A stretch of DNA of 64,000 nucleotides from Streptomyces alanosinicus (GCF_014650595.1 NZ_BMVG01000030.1:19314-83313); one strand, 5' to 3'; positions 48,554 through 57,900 are shown, counted from the first letter of the stretch. Notes: generated from the sequence alone by a model not told the origin. A program made the numbers and translations.

Positions 48554-49477
48554 GTGGACCTTCAGCAGCTGCGCTACGTCGTCGCCGTCGCCGACGCCCT
48601 CAACTTCACCCGGGCCGCGGAGCGGTGCCAGGTGGTGCAGTCCGCGCTCAGTCACCGGATCGCGGCGCTGGAGCGGGAGCTGGGGGTGCGGCTGTTCGCC
48701 AGGTCCAGCCGCCGGGTCGAGCTGACCGGGGCCGGCGCGGCGTTCCTGGTCGGCGCCCGCGAGTGTCTGGCGGCCGCCGACCGCGCGGTGGCCGACGCCG
48801 CCGCCGCGACCGGTGTCGTACGCGGGCGGCTGGCGGTCGGCGTGATCGTGACCACGGCCGCCGTGGACGTGCCGGAGCTGCTGCAGCGGTACCGGGCCCG
48901 GCACCCCGATGTGCAGGTCGTCCTGCGGTCCGGGCGCAGCGACGAGCTGGCGGCGGCGATCCGCGCCGGGGAACTGGACATCGCCTTCCTCGGTCTGCCG
49001 GAGGGCGAGCGGCCGGCCGGTCTGGAGACCGTCGTCCTCGATCACGACCGGCATGTCCTGGTGGTGCCGGCCGGGCACCGGCTGGCGGGCGCCGCCCGGG
49101 TCACGCTGGACCGGATCGCCGGGGAGACGTTCGTGGACTTCGTGACCGGGACGCCCGCCCGCGCCCAGTCCGACCAGGCGTTCGCCGCGGCGGGTCTGGC
49201 CCGGGACGTGGCGTACGAGGCGGGCGTGGTGGAACTGATCACCCGGCTGATCGCGCGCGGGCTCGGCGTCGCGCTGCTGCCGTCGGCGTACATCCGGCCG
49301 CTCGCCGCCGAGGATCCCCGGCTGGCGCTGGTCCCGGTGGTCGACGGGCCGCGCCGGCTGGAGTATCTGGCCTGGAGCCGCTTCAATCCCAGCCCGGCCA
49401 CCCGGGCGATGCTCGACGTCCTCGGCGTCAGAACACCGGAAAGCCCCAAGGGGACAGCAAGGGCTCCTCATGGATGA
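48554..49477 (+). CDS. LysR-family transcriptional regulator
   Basis: A 307-aa full-length LysR protein. The HTH is DLQQLRYVVAVADALNFTRA, then AERCQVVQSALSHRIAALE. The substrate-binding domain (about 90-300) begins GRLAVGVIVTTAAVDVPELL. GTG 48554 opens the family consensus. It is divergent from the EamA transporter gene across 50 bp, so it likely controls that exporter. It overlaps the CGNR gene by eight bases. Confidence 0.9.
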   Translation: MDLQQLRYVVAVADALNFTRAAERCQVVQSALSHRIAALERELGVRLFARSSRRVELTGAGAAFLVGARECLAAADRAVADAAAATGVVRGRLAVGVIVTTAAVDVPELLQRYRARHPDVQVVLRSGRSDELAAAIRAGELDIAFLGLPEGERPAGLETVVLDHDRHVLVVPAGHRLAGAARVTLDRIAGETFVDFVTGTPARAQSDQAFAAAGLARDVAYEAGVVELITRLIARGLGVALLPSAYIRPLAAEDPRLALVPVVDGPRRLEYLAWSRFNPSPATRAMLDVLGVRTPESPKGTARAPHG

Positions 49478-50111
49478 CGCGAGACGTACCATGAGACCCG
49501 TGACAGAGAGCGTGAGCGCGACGGCCCACCCCGCGCCGTGCCCGCCGGCGCCGGGCGCGGAGCGGTACGTCGCCCTGGATCTCGCCAACAGTGCCGTCGC
49601 CCTGCCCGGCGGGCAGCTCGTCGACCTGCTGGACACACCCGGCGCCGCCCAGGACTGGCTCGTGCGCCGCGGTCTCGCCCCCGTCGACGCCGGTCTGCGC
49701 GAGATCTGCGCGGCCCGGCTGCGCGCCCTGCGGGAGCAGATCCGCGCCCTGCTCGCCGCCCGGGTCGGCGACCGGCCCGCCCCCGCCGACGCCCTGGACG
49801 CCGTCAACGACGCGCTCACCCGCGCCCCCGCTGCCTCGCTGCTGCACTGGTCCGCCGACCGCGGCCTGTACCGGGCGGCGGCGCACCCGACCACCCAGAT
49901 CGTCGAGCACGCCCTCGCCGCGCTCGCCGCCGACGCCGCCGATCTGCTCACCGGCCCCGACGCCGACCGGCTGACCGCGTGCGGCTCCGCACCCTGCAAC
50001 CGCTATCTGCTCCGCCACGGCCGCCGCCACTGGTGCTCCACCCGCTGCGGCGACCGCGCCCGCGCGGCCCGCGCCTACGCCCGCCGCACGGGGCGCACCG
50101 AGGAGTCCTGA
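49470..50111 (+). CDS. CGNR zinc-finger (ABATE domain) putative regulator
   Basis: A 213-aa protein. The N-terminal ABATE-type domain (about 30-160) includes VALDLANSAV and the LRALREQIRALL helix. The C-terminal zinc finger is CGSAPCNRYLLR, then HWCSTRCGDRARAARAYARR, so the signature CGNR is CGDR here. Such proteins are presumed DNA-binding regulators in actinobacteria. ATG 49470 has AAGGG six bases upstream and overlaps the LysR stop by eight bases. Confidence 0.82.
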   Translation: MDDARRTMRPVTESVSATAHPAPCPPAPGAERYVALDLANSAVALPGGQLVDLLDTPGAAQDWLVRRGLAPVDAGLREICAARLRALREQIRALLAARVGDRPAPADALDAVNDALTRAPAASLLHWSADRGLYRAAAHPTTQIVEHALAALAADAADLLTGPDADRLTACGSAPCNRYLLRHGRRHWCSTRCGDRARAARAYARRTGRTEES

Positions 50112-50312
50112 GACACCGGGCATCCCGAGCGCCTGTGCCGTCGCACAGGTGAGTCCGGTCTCACTCGCGTCTTACTCGGCGCGCCGTCGACGACAATGTC
50201 CGCGGCGCGCACCGTCAGCGCGCCCCGCACCGCCGTGTCCGCGTCCTCGGCCATCATGGAGCGGCCGCGCCCGCGGCCCGGCCGGACGTCGTCGGCACCG
50301 ACCGATCCGGAC

Positions 50313-50327
50313 CCTACGTATTGTAGG
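50313..50327. promoter_or_regulatory. Palindrome CCTAC(5)GTAGG upstream of a membrane protein gene
   Basis: CCTAC at 50313-50317 and GTAGG at 50323-50327 form a dyad 60 bp before the gene at 50388. A longer version, CCCTACAAGCTGTAGGG, occurs upstream of the lysyltransferase-like gene at 50778. A shared regulator is likely. The TAC/GTA arms resemble BlaI/CopY-type operators (inference). Confidence 0.55.
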
Positions 50328-50387
50328 TTCCCAACCGCCAGTGGCCGCAGGGCCGTTCATCTCATTCGTCTGTTCACCGGGGGATCC

Positions 50388-50663
50388 ATGCAGGACACGG
50401 AAACGGAAGCAGGTGAGGAGGTCCATCTGCGCGCGCTCGCGCCGACGCTGGCCCTCCTCGTCGTCAGCCTCCTCATCGCAGCCGTCGGCGTCTACGAGCT
50501 GTGCGGCTTCGGCCTGCACAGCCTCGACCGGCGCCCGCATCTGTTCAGCGACGGGCTCGCGACCGGCGGTGTGATCGTCGCCGCGGTCGCGGCCGGCGCC
50601 GCGGTGGGCAACCTGGCCTGGCACCTGGTGGCGGCCCGGCGCGCCGCGAGAAGACCCCGGTAA
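50388..50663 (+). CDS. Small two-helix membrane protein
   Basis: A 91-aa protein with two transmembrane segments (about 20-40 and 57-80) and a basic C-terminus (RRAARRPR). No family is recognised. ATG 50388 follows GGGGGA. The palindrome 60 bp upstream matches the one before the next gene, so the two may be co-regulated and act together in the envelope. Confidence 0.68.
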   Translation: MQDTETEAGEEVHLRALAPTLALLVVSLLIAAVGVYELCGFGLHSLDRRPHLFSDGLATGGVIVAAVAAGAAVGNLAWHLVAARRAARRPR

Positions 50664-50777
50664 GGCGTGTAAGACCTGGTAAAGCCCGGTAAGAGGCGCG
50701 GCATGCGGGGACCGGGTAAGAGCGATTGTCGGTACGCTCCTGTCCCGTACGACCCCGCACGGCCGCCGGTCGCGCTA

Positions 50778-50794
50778 CCCTACAAGCTGTAGGG
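50778..50794. promoter_or_regulatory. 17-bp palindrome CCCTACAAGCTGTAGGG
   Basis: A palindrome perfect apart from the central base, ending 58 bp before the phosphatidylglycerol lysyltransferase-like gene. The core TACAAGCTGTA resembles the TACA/TGTA operators of BlaI/CopY-family repressors. The same arms occur at 50313. Confidence 0.65.
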
Positions 50795-50852
50795 TCAGGG
50801 AGCCCCGTCCGGGGTCATCCGTCCCTTCCCTCTCCCAAGGTGACCAGTCACC

Positions 50853-52682
50853 ATGTCGGCTCAACAGCAGACCATGACCTCCGCGCAGGTCCCCGCCCAG
50901 CGCGGTTCGCGCCGCACCCCGCAGCTGCCCCAGCCAGGACCCCGTCTGCGCGCACGCGCGGCCACGGCCAGCGTCTGGTACCTGCGGCTGATCGCCGTCT
51001 TCAACATCATCGCGGTCCTGTCGCTCCCGTTCCGCAAAGAGGTCCAGGAACACAACGACGGCAAGCTCTTCACCGCCCGGCATGTGCAAGCGCACGCACA
51101 CCACTCCGGCCAGTTCTTCACCCCGTACCTGGCCACCGCGGGCCTGGTCTCGGCCGCGGCGGCGATCTTCCTGGCACTGGTGATGCGGCGCGGGAAGCGG
51201 GCCGCGTGGGTGGTCAACATGCTGCTGGCCGGCCCGCTGTTCGCGCTCTACGTCCTCGCCCTCACCCAGCACCCGTTCCGCGACCACGTCTTCAACTGGG
51301 TCTCCACCGCCCTCACCGGCCTCTTCGTGGCCGCGCTGCTGATCGGCCGCCGGGAGTTCAACGCCGTCGGCGACCCCTCCAACCCCCGGCTCGCGCTGGC
51401 CGTCGGCGCCGGCGGTGTGCTGGCGACCGGCGGTCTCGGCACGCTGCTCGTCCACGCCACCAACAAGGTGCCGGGCGGCGCCCCTCCGTTCGAGGAGCTG
51501 GCCTACACCCTGCTGCGCGGCATCAGCGTCGGCCCGCTCGCCGACCGGGTCGACTCCGTGCACGCGCCCCGCTGGGCCGACATCATCATCAACCTGCTGC
51601 TGGCCGCCGTCTTCTGCCTGGTCCTGTACGCCTGCTTCCGCTCCCCGCGCGGCCGCAAGCTGCTCACCGACGAGGACGAGGAGAAGCTGCGCGCGCTGCT
51701 CGCCAAGCACGGTGCCCGGGACTCCCTCGGCTACTTCGCGCTGCGCCGCGACAAGGCCGCCGTCTTCTCCCCCACCGGCAAGGCAGCCGTCACCTACCGT
51801 GTCGTCGGCGCCGTCTCCCTCGCCTCCGGCGACCCGATCGGCGACCCCGAGGCCTGGCCCGGCGCCATCGAGGCCTGGCTCACCGAGGCCCGCCGGCACG
51901 CCTGGACCCCGGCGGTCATGGGCGCGAGCGAGGAGGCCGGCACGATCTACGCCCGGCACGGCCTGGACGCGCTGGAACTGGGTGACGAGGCGATCGTGGA
52001 CATCGCGGACTTCACCCTCGACGGCCGGGCGATGCGCGTGGTCCGCCAGGCCCACAACCGGGTCAAGCGGGCCGGCTACACGGTCCGGGTCCGACGCCAC
52101 GAGGACATCCCCGCCGAGGAGATGGACCTGCTCGTCAAGCGCGCCGACGACTGGCGCGACGGTGCCACCGAACGCGGCTTCTCCATGGCCCTCGGCCGCC
52201 TCGGCGACCCGGTGGACGGCCGCTGCGTGATGCTGGAGTGCCGTGACGCGAACGACGAACCGCGCGCCCTGCTCAGCTTCGTCCCCTGGGGCGAGCACGG
52301 GCTCTCGCTGGACCTGATGCGCCGCGACCGCGACAGCGAGAACGGCCTGATGGAGTACATGGTGGTGGAACTCCTGCTCCAGGCCAAGGAGTTGGGCATC
52401 AAGCGGGTGTCGCTGAACTTCGCGATGTTCCGCTCGGTCTTCGAGCGCGGCGCCCGCCTCGGCGCGGGCCCCGTCCTGCGGCTGTGGCGCTCCACCCTCA
52501 CCTTCTTCTCCCGCTGGTGGCAGATCGAGTCCCTGTACCGGGCCAACGCCAAGTACCGCCCCGTCTGGGAACCGCGCTTCCTGCTCTTCGCCAAGTCCAG
52601 CGACATCCCGCGCATCGGCCTGGCGAGCGCCCGCGCGGAGGGCTTCCTGGAGCTGCCGGGCATCGGCGGACGACGGTCGTAG
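50853..52682 (+). CDS. MprF/LpiA-like phosphatidylglycerol lysyltransferase-domain protein
   Basis: A 609-aa protein. The N-terminal half has about six membrane helices (residues 40-270). The C-terminal half (about 285-590) is the DUF2156 double-GNAT fold of aminoacyl-phosphatidylglycerol synthases: DSLGYFALRRDKAAVFSPTG, VGAVSLASGDPIGDP and MEYMVVELLLQAKELGIKRV are typical. These enzymes transfer an amino acid from aminoacyl-tRNA to phosphatidylglycerol and lower surface charge, which protects against cationic peptides. No LysRS domain is fused, unlike mycobacterial LysX. The upstream palindrome suggests induction by envelope stress. Confidence 0.85.
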   Translation: MSAQQQTMTSAQVPAQRGSRRTPQLPQPGPRLRARAATASVWYLRLIAVFNIIAVLSLPFRKEVQEHNDGKLFTARHVQAHAHHSGQFFTPYLATAGLVSAAAAIFLALVMRRGKRAAWVVNMLLAGPLFALYVLALTQHPFRDHVFNWVSTALTGLFVAALLIGRREFNAVGDPSNPRLALAVGAGGVLATGGLGTLLVHATNKVPGGAPPFEELAYTLLRGISVGPLADRVDSVHAPRWADIIINLLLAAVFCLVLYACFRSPRGRKLLTDEDEEKLRALLAKHGARDSLGYFALRRDKAAVFSPTGKAAVTYRVVGAVSLASGDPIGDPEAWPGAIEAWLTEARRHAWTPAVMGASEEAGTIYARHGLDALELGDEAIVDIADFTLDGRAMRVVRQAHNRVKRAGYTVRVRRHEDIPAEEMDLLVKRADDWRDGATERGFSMALGRLGDPVDGRCVMLECRDANDEPRALLSFVPWGEHGLSLDLMRRDRDSENGLMEYMVVELLLQAKELGIKRVSLNFAMFRSVFERGARLGAGPVLRLWRSTLTFFSRWWQIESLYRANAKYRPVWEPRFLLFAKSSDIPRIGLASARAEGFLELPGIGGRRS

Positions 52683-52748
52683 AAGCCGTAGACGGTCGTC
52701 AAGGCCGTTGACGGTCGTAGAAGCCGCAGAAGAAGCCGGTCCGAGGCC

Positions 52749-53441
52749 CTAGGGCGCGAGGGCCGGCGCCGTCACCGACCGGGCGGCGCTGTCGGGCGAG
52801 TAGGACTCGGTGTCGCCCTTGTGCCACCCGGGGTCGTACGCGCAGGGCACGGAGGCGCCGCCCGTGAAGTACTGCCGGTCCGCGGACCAGTCGAAGGACA
52901 TCCGCTCGTCCCCGCCGTCCCGCTTCGCGTAGAGCGTCCCGTCCGCGCCCTTCGCGGCGGCGCGGTACGACGTGATGTCCCAGCCCTCGTCCGCCAGCCG
53001 CTGGTGCAGCCGACGCAGACCGGCGGCGGCCCGGGCCGCCGGCACCCGGTCCAGCGCCCAGCTGTGGTTCAGCCGGTAGGCGCCGTCGACGGTCTTGTCC
53101 TCCATCCCCAGCAGGCCTCCGTCGTAGCAGTAGTCGGCGCTGAACCCGTTCCCCGTGCCGTCGCCCTGCCCGCCGCCTCCGGGCGGTACCGGCCGGCCGA
53201 ACCCCAGCGTGGTGTACGCCTCCTGGGAGTACCGGAAGGCCTTGTCAGCCATGTCCTGCGGGGCGACCCGGTCCAGGTGCGTCGACTCCCAGGACTTCCA
53301 GCCGAACTGGACGACGAACACCGCGATCAGGACGAGCACGAGCCCACCGCAGCCCAGACACCCGATCACACCGGAAGGGGCCCCGGAACCGACGGGGGCG
53401 GTCGCGGGGGCGGGGCTCGGTGCAGTCGTCTCCTCGGGCAT
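52749..53441 (-). CDS. Hypothetical single-pass membrane protein
   Basis: A 230-aa protein: a Pro/Ala-rich N-terminus, one membrane helix (about 29-47, CLGCGGLVLVLIAVFVVQFG), then an outer domain of about 170 residues with a Cys pair (ADYCYDGG and VPCAYDPGW). No family is recognised. It lies downstream of the two-component system genes on the same strand, 71 bp after them. The 66-bp gap after the lysyltransferase gene holds repeated GACGGTCGT units. Confidence 0.65.
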   Translation of the reverse strand: MPEETTAPSPAPATAPVGSGAPSGVIGCLGCGGLVLVLIAVFVVQFGWKSWESTHLDRVAPQDMADKAFRYSQEAYTTLGFGRPVPPGGGGQGDGTGNGFSADYCYDGGLLGMEDKTVDGAYRLNHSWALDRVPAARAAAGLRRLHQRLADEGWDITSYRAAAKGADGTLYAKRDGGDERMSFDWSADRQYFTGGASVPCAYDPGWHKGDTESYSPDSAARSVTAPALAP

Positions 53442-53512
53442 ACGAGGACCGTACGATCACCGGGGAAGGCGGCGTATGCGCGCGCCTACCTGCCGGGGAT
53501 AGGCGCGGCTAC

Positions 53513-54922
53513 TCAGCCGCCCACCGTGAACCCGATGACCGATCCGCCGCCCTCCCGCCGGAAGGCGAACGGCGCTCCGCCGTGCGCCATGGCGACCTCC
53601 CGCACGATGGACAGGCCCAGCCCGGACCCCGGCAGGGACCGGGCGTCGGCGGCCCGGTAGAAGCGGTCGAAGATCCGGATCAGGTCGCCCTCGGCGATAC
53701 CGGGCCCCCGGTCCAGCACCTCCACCCGCACGGTCCCGGGCCGGTCCGGGCCGGTGATGGCGACCTCGATCGGCCCCTTTCCGCCCCGGTCGAACTTGGC
53801 CGCGTTCTCCACGAGGTTGGACATGGCCCGCTGGAGCATCCCGGGTCGCCCGTCGGTCGTCGTGTCGCCGCTCGTGCGCAGCACGATCTCGCGTCCGCTG
53901 CGGCGCCGGGCGACCCCCACGACCTCCTCGGCGATGTCGGCGAGGTCCACCTGCTGCGGGGGCTCGGTGTCGGACTGCCCCGCGGCGAGGTCGACCAGCT
54001 CATTGACCAGGTCGGTCAGTTCCCGCGCCTCCTGGCCGAGGTCGGCGACCAGTTCGTCGCGGCTGGCCGGCGGGAGTTCGTCGATGCGCCGGAGCAGGGA
54101 GATGTTGGTCCGCAGGGAGGTCAGCGGGGTGCGCAGTTCGTGCCCGGCGTCCTGCACCAGGCGCCGCTGGTCCTCCTCGGACTGCGCGAGCCGGCCGAGC
54201 ATCCGGTCGAAGGCGCGGCCGAGGCGCCCCACCTCGTCCAGCCCGGCCACCGGCACCTCGATGCCGAGGCGGCGGGTGCGGGCCACGTCCTCGGCGGCGG
54301 AGGTGAGGATCACCAGGCGCCGGGTGATCCGCCGGGCCAGCCACCAACCGAACAGACCGGCGGCCACCACGACGGCCGCCATCAGGATCAGCGTGCGCTG
54401 CTGAAGCGTCCGCAGCAGGTCCTCGGTGTCGCTGAACTCCTGCGCGACCTGGACGGCGCCCCGCCCGCCGCCGAGCGAGACGGTGGCGATACGGAACAGG
54501 TCCTCGTCGACCCGTACGTCCTTGTGCTGGACCACCTTCCCGGCCGTCGTCGCGAGCGCCATCGCCTTGTCGCGGGAGGTGACGGGCAGGCTCGGGTTGC
54601 CGTGGTCGACGATCTGGCCCTGCGCGCCGAGCACCTGCACATCGGTGCGAGCGGGCCGGACCAGGTCATGGCCGGGCCGGGAGGAGGAGAAGTCCTCCGG
54701 GTCCATGTCGTGCTGCCGTACCTCGTCCTGGACGTCCTGTACGACCTGTGTGAACACCGACTGCTGGTCGACCCGGACCAGCCGGGCCGCGCTGCCGTAC
54801 GACAGGATGCCGACGAGGATCGTGACGGCGGCAGTGACGGCCGCGAAGGAGACGGCGAAGGTGGTGCGCAGGGAGACCAGCTTGGGCCGGCCCGGGGCCA
54901 GCAGCCGCCGCAGCCGGCCCAC
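53513..54922 (-). CDS. Sensor histidine kinase (MprB-like, HAMP-HisKA)
   Basis: A 469-aa kinase. Membrane helices lie at about 20-43 and 178-198 around an outer sensor domain. A HAMP domain follows (about 200-255), then the phosphoacceptor H-box DAGHELRTPLTSLRT. The ATPase boxes are MSNLVENAAKFD (N), DRGPGIAEGD (G1), FDRFYR (F) and GSGLGLSIV (G2). All catalytic motifs are present. GTG 54922 directly follows the regulator stop with no gap. The architecture resembles MprB/CseC-type envelope-stress sensors; the signal is unknown. Confidence 0.92.
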   Translation of the reverse strand: MGRLRRLLAPGRPKLVSLRTTFAVSFAAVTAAVTILVGILSYGSAARLVRVDQQSVFTQVVQDVQDEVRQHDMDPEDFSSSRPGHDLVRPARTDVQVLGAQGQIVDHGNPSLPVTSRDKAMALATTAGKVVQHKDVRVDEDLFRIATVSLGGGRGAVQVAQEFSDTEDLLRTLQQRTLILMAAVVVAAGLFGWWLARRITRRLVILTSAAEDVARTRRLGIEVPVAGLDEVGRLGRAFDRMLGRLAQSEEDQRRLVQDAGHELRTPLTSLRTNISLLRRIDELPPASRDELVADLGQEARELTDLVNELVDLAAGQSDTEPPQQVDLADIAEEVVGVARRRSGREIVLRTSGDTTTDGRPGMLQRAMSNLVENAAKFDRGGKGPIEVAITGPDRPGTVRVEVLDRGPGIAEGDLIRIFDRFYRAADARSLPGSGLGLSIVREVAMAHGGAPFAFRREGGGSVIGFTVGG

Positions 54923-55657
54923 CTAGTCCTCCCGGAGCACGTAACCCACGCCCCGCACGGTGTGGATCAGCTGCGGTGCGCCGGGCTCGTCGAGCTTGCG
55001 GCGCAGATAGCCGACGTACACGGCGAGGTTCTTCGAGCCGGGCCCGAAGTCGTAGCCCCAGATCCGGTCGTAGATCGTGGAGTGGTCGAGGACGATGCCC
55101 GCGTTGCGCACGAGCAGTTCCAGCAGCTCGAACTCGGTACGGGTCAGCTCCAGCTCGCGCTTGCCGCGCCAGGCCCGGCGGGCCTGGAGGTCCATGCGGA
55201 TGCCGGCGGCCTCGACCTGCCGGTCGGAGATCTGGGGCTCGCGGCCGCCGGTCTCGGCACCGGCCCCGCCGTTGCCGCCGGCGGTCACCGGGCTGGTGCG
55301 GCGCAGCAGCGCCCGCAGCCGGGCGAAGACCTCCTCGACGTCGAACGGCTTGACCACGTAGTCGTCGGCGCCGGCGTCCAGGCCCGCGATCCGGTCGGCG
55401 GTCTCCACCAGGGCGGTGAGCATGAGGATCGGGGTCCGGTCGCCCTCGGCGCGCAGCACCCGGCAGACCTGGAGGCCGTCGATGCCCGGCATCATCACAT
55501 CGAGCAGGAGGATGTCCGGCGGCGTCTTGTGGGCCTGCGCCAGCGCTTCCACGCCGTCGGCTACCGCCGTGACCTCGTACCCCTCCAGCGTCAGGGCCCG
55601 CTCCAGGGCATGGCGGATGGCACGGTCGTCTTCGGCGAGCAGCACAGTCTGGGGCAC
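54923..55657 (-). CDS. OmpR/PhoB-family response regulator (MprA-like)
   Basis: A 244-aa regulator. The receiver domain has the acidic pair in VLLAEDDRAI, the phosphorylation Asp in ILLLDVMMPGIDG, the Thr in ILMLTAL and the Lys in DDYVVKPF. The winged-helix domain (about 150-244) has ELTRTEFELLELLVRNAG and YLRRKLDEPG. A Gly/Ala linker of about 25 residues joins the two. It is first in an operon with the kinase gene and probably controls this operon and other envelope genes. Confidence 0.93.
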   Translation of the reverse strand: MPQTVLLAEDDRAIRHALERALTLEGYEVTAVADGVEALAQAHKTPPDILLLDVMMPGIDGLQVCRVLRAEGDRTPILMLTALVETADRIAGLDAGADDYVVKPFDVEEVFARLRALLRRTSPVTAGGNGGAGAETGGREPQISDRQVEAAGIRMDLQARRAWRGKRELELTRTEFELLELLVRNAGIVLDHSTIYDRIWGYDFGPGSKNLAVYVGYLRRKLDEPGAPQLIHTVRGVGYVLRED

Positions 55658-55825
55658 GCCCCCAGTCTGCCAAGGCCGCCGCCGGTTCGGTCAGGACCGG
55701 CGGACCTACGATCACGCTTTTTACCGGCCTCTCACCGTCACACAGGCAACCGGACGACCGCCCCTACCGTCCTCTCACCTTGCGCCGGACGGGCCCTGAG
55801 CACCGCGCGGCGCCTGCGCACCGAG

Positions 55826-56917
55826 CTACGCCCGGGCGCGCTGAGCCGCCGTCGCGGCGCGCAGGGACTGATGGGTCGGCGCCTCGGGCACATCCGCCGG
55901 ACGGCCGTTCGCGAACTCCTTGCGCAGCACGGGGACGACCTCCTCGCCGAGCATGTCGATCTGCTCCAGCACGGTCTTCAGCGGCAGCCCGGCGTGGTCC
56001 ACCAGGAACAGCTGGCGCTGGTAGTCACCGGCGTACTCGCGGAAGGCCAGGGTCTTCTCGACGACCTGCTCGGGGGTCCCGACGGTCAGCGGGGTCTGGT
56101 CGGTGAAGTCCTCCAGGGAGGGCCCGTGGCCGTAGACCGGCGCGTTGTCGAAGTACGGCCGGAACTCGCGCACCGCGTCCTGCGAGCTGCGCCGCATGAA
56201 CACCTGGCCGCCGAGCCCCACGATCGCCTGCTCCGGGGTGCCGTGCCCGTGGTGGGCGTACCGGCTGCGGTACAGCTCGACCATCCGCCTGGTGTGGTCG
56301 GCGGGCCAGAAGATGTTGTTGTGGAAGAAGCCGTCGCCGTAGTAGGCCGCCTGCTCGGCGATCTCCGGCGAGCGGATCGAGCCGTGCCAGACGAACGGCG
56401 GGACCCCGTCCAGCGGCCGCGGGGTCGCCGTGAAGCCCTTGAGCGGCGTGCGGAACTTCCCCTCCCAGTCCACGACGTCCTCGCGCCACAGCCGGCGCAG
56501 CAGGGCGTAGTTCTCGATGGCGAGGTCGATGCCCTGCCGGATGTCCTTGCCGAACCAGGGGTAGACCGGCCCGGTGTTGCCGCGGCCCGTCATCAGGTCG
56601 ACCCGCCCGTCGGCCAGGTGCTGGAGCATCGCGAAGTCCTCCGCGATCTTCACCGGGTCGTTGGTGGTGATCAGGGTGGTGGAGGTGGAGAGGATCAGCC
56701 TCTCGGTCCGGGCCGCCACATAGCCGAGCATGGTGGTCGGGGACGACGGCACGAACGGCGGGTTGTGGTGCTCGCCGGTCGCGAAGACGTCCAGGCCCAC
56801 CTCCTCGGCCTTCAGCGCGATGGCCACCATGGCCTTGATGCGCTCCGCCTCGGTCGGCGTACGCCCGGTGGTCGGGTCCGGCGTGACGTCGCCGACCGTG
56901 AAGATCCCGAACTGCAT
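55826..56917 (-). CDS. LLM-class flavin-dependent oxidoreductase (luciferase-like)
   Basis: A 363-aa TIM-barrel enzyme of the bacterial luciferase family. Segments FGIFTVGDVTPDP, ATGEHHNPPF, LMTGRGNTGPVYPWFG and VWHGSIRSPEIAEQAAYYGD are typical of its F420/FMN-binding core. Substrate and cofactor (FMN or F420) cannot be fixed. A palindrome lies 17 bp before its start (56934). Confidence 0.87.
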   Translation of the reverse strand: MQFGIFTVGDVTPDPTTGRTPTEAERIKAMVAIALKAEEVGLDVFATGEHHNPPFVPSSPTTMLGYVAARTERLILSTSTTLITTNDPVKIAEDFAMLQHLADGRVDLMTGRGNTGPVYPWFGKDIRQGIDLAIENYALLRRLWREDVVDWEGKFRTPLKGFTATPRPLDGVPPFVWHGSIRSPEIAEQAAYYGDGFFHNNIFWPADHTRRMVELYRSRYAHHGHGTPEQAIVGLGGQVFMRRSSQDAVREFRPYFDNAPVYGHGPSLEDFTDQTPLTVGTPEQVVEKTLAFREYAGDYQRQLFLVDHAGLPLKTVLEQIDMLGEEVVPVLRKEFANGRPADVPEAPTHQSLRAATAAQRARA

Positions 56918-56933
56918 GCTCGCTGCCCTCCAG

Positions 56934-56953
56934 ATAGTTAACCATTCAACTAT
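56934..56953. promoter_or_regulatory. Inverted repeat before the LLM oxidoreductase gene
   Basis: ATAGTTAACCATTCAACTAT has dyad arms ATAGTT and AACTAT with further matches inside. Its AT-richness stands out and its position just upstream of the gene suggests a MarR- or TetR-type operator. Confidence 0.55.
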
Positions 56954-57009
56954 ATCCCGCTGAACGGTCCACCCGGCCGGGTTATTCCGGACACCACCCG
57001 CGGGCCTCG

Positions 57010-57900
57010 TCAGGGGACGAGAACCAGCCGCCCGCGCGCCCCGCCCTCGGCCAGCCGCGCATGCGCCTTCGCCGCCTCGTCCAGGCCGTACGCCTGCGCC
57101 ACCCGCAGCGTCAGCACCCCCTCGTCCACCAGCCGGACCAGCTCCGCGAGCTGCGCCCCGTCGGCCCGCACCCAGACGTTCTCCATGCGCACCCCGCGCG
57201 CCGCCTCGGGCAGCACCCCGTCACGGACCGCGACGAACGCACCGCCGTCCCTCACCCACTCCAGCGCGGGCGCCCCGAGCACGGCGGCGTCCAGCACCGC
57301 GTCCACGCTGCCCGGTGCGACCCCGTCGGAGGTGAAGCGCGCGGCCCCCAGGGAGCGCACCAGCTCCTCGTCACCGGCGCGCGCGTGCCCGACGACCTCG
57401 ATCCCGCGGTGCGCGGCCAGCTGCACCGCGAATCCGCCGACCGCCCCCGCAGCCCCGGTCACCAGCAGCTTCCCGCCCGGACGGAGGTCCAGCAGGTCCA
57501 GGGCCTGCAGCGCGGTCAGCCCGTTCAGCGGCAGGGTGCCCGAGTGCACCGCGTCCACCGAGGCGGGCGCCACGGCCACCGCGCCCGCGTCCACGACGAC
57601 GTACTCGGCGTGCGAGCCCAGCGGATCGGCGAGCCCCGGCGCCAGCGCGACCACCGCGTCGCCGACGTTCCAGGCGGCGGCCACACCCGCCGCGTCCACC
57701 GTGCCGGCCACGTCCCAGCCGAGGCCCAGGTCCTTGCCGGCCCCGCCGAAGACGCCCGCCCGGACGGCCGCGTCCACCGGGTTCAGCGCGCCCGCGGCCA
57801 CCTTGATCCGCACCTGCCGCGCGCCCGCCTCCGGGACCGGCACCTCCACGATCTCCACGGCCTCCGGACCACCGAACGTCCGCACCACAGCAGCGCGCAT
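57010..57900 (-). CDS. Quinone oxidoreductase-like NADP-dependent MDR protein
   Basis: A 296-aa zinc-free medium-chain dehydrogenase/reductase. The GroES-like domain (1-115) contains VDAAVRAGVFGGAGKDLGLG, and the Rossmann domain has VTGAAGAVGGFAVQLAAHRG. It matches quinone oxidoreductase-like proteins paired with HxlR regulators, which often respond to electrophiles or quinones. It is divergent from an HxlR gene, with a perfect palindrome between them. Confidence 0.88.
   Translation of the reverse strand: MRAAVVRTFGGPEAVEIVEVPVPEAGARQVRIKVAAGALNPVDAAVRAGVFGGAGKDLGLGWDVAGTVDAAGVAAAWNVGDAVVALAPGLADPLGSHAEYVVVDAGAVAVAPASVDAVHSGTLPLNGLTALQALDLLDLRPGGKLLVTGAAGAVGGFAVQLAAHRGIEVVGHARAGDEELVRSLGAARFTSDGVAPGSVDAVLDAAVLGAPALEWVRDGGAFVAVRDGVLPEAARGVRMENVWVRADGAQLAELVRLVDEGVLTLRVAQAYGLDEAAKAHARLAEGGARGRLVLVP

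Noticed and set aside
53420..56941. A very long open frame (over 1100 codons) on the + strand
   Set aside because: It runs antisense to the histidine kinase, response regulator and LLM oxidoreductase genes, all of which have full domain motifs. Long shadow frames are expected in high-GC DNA.
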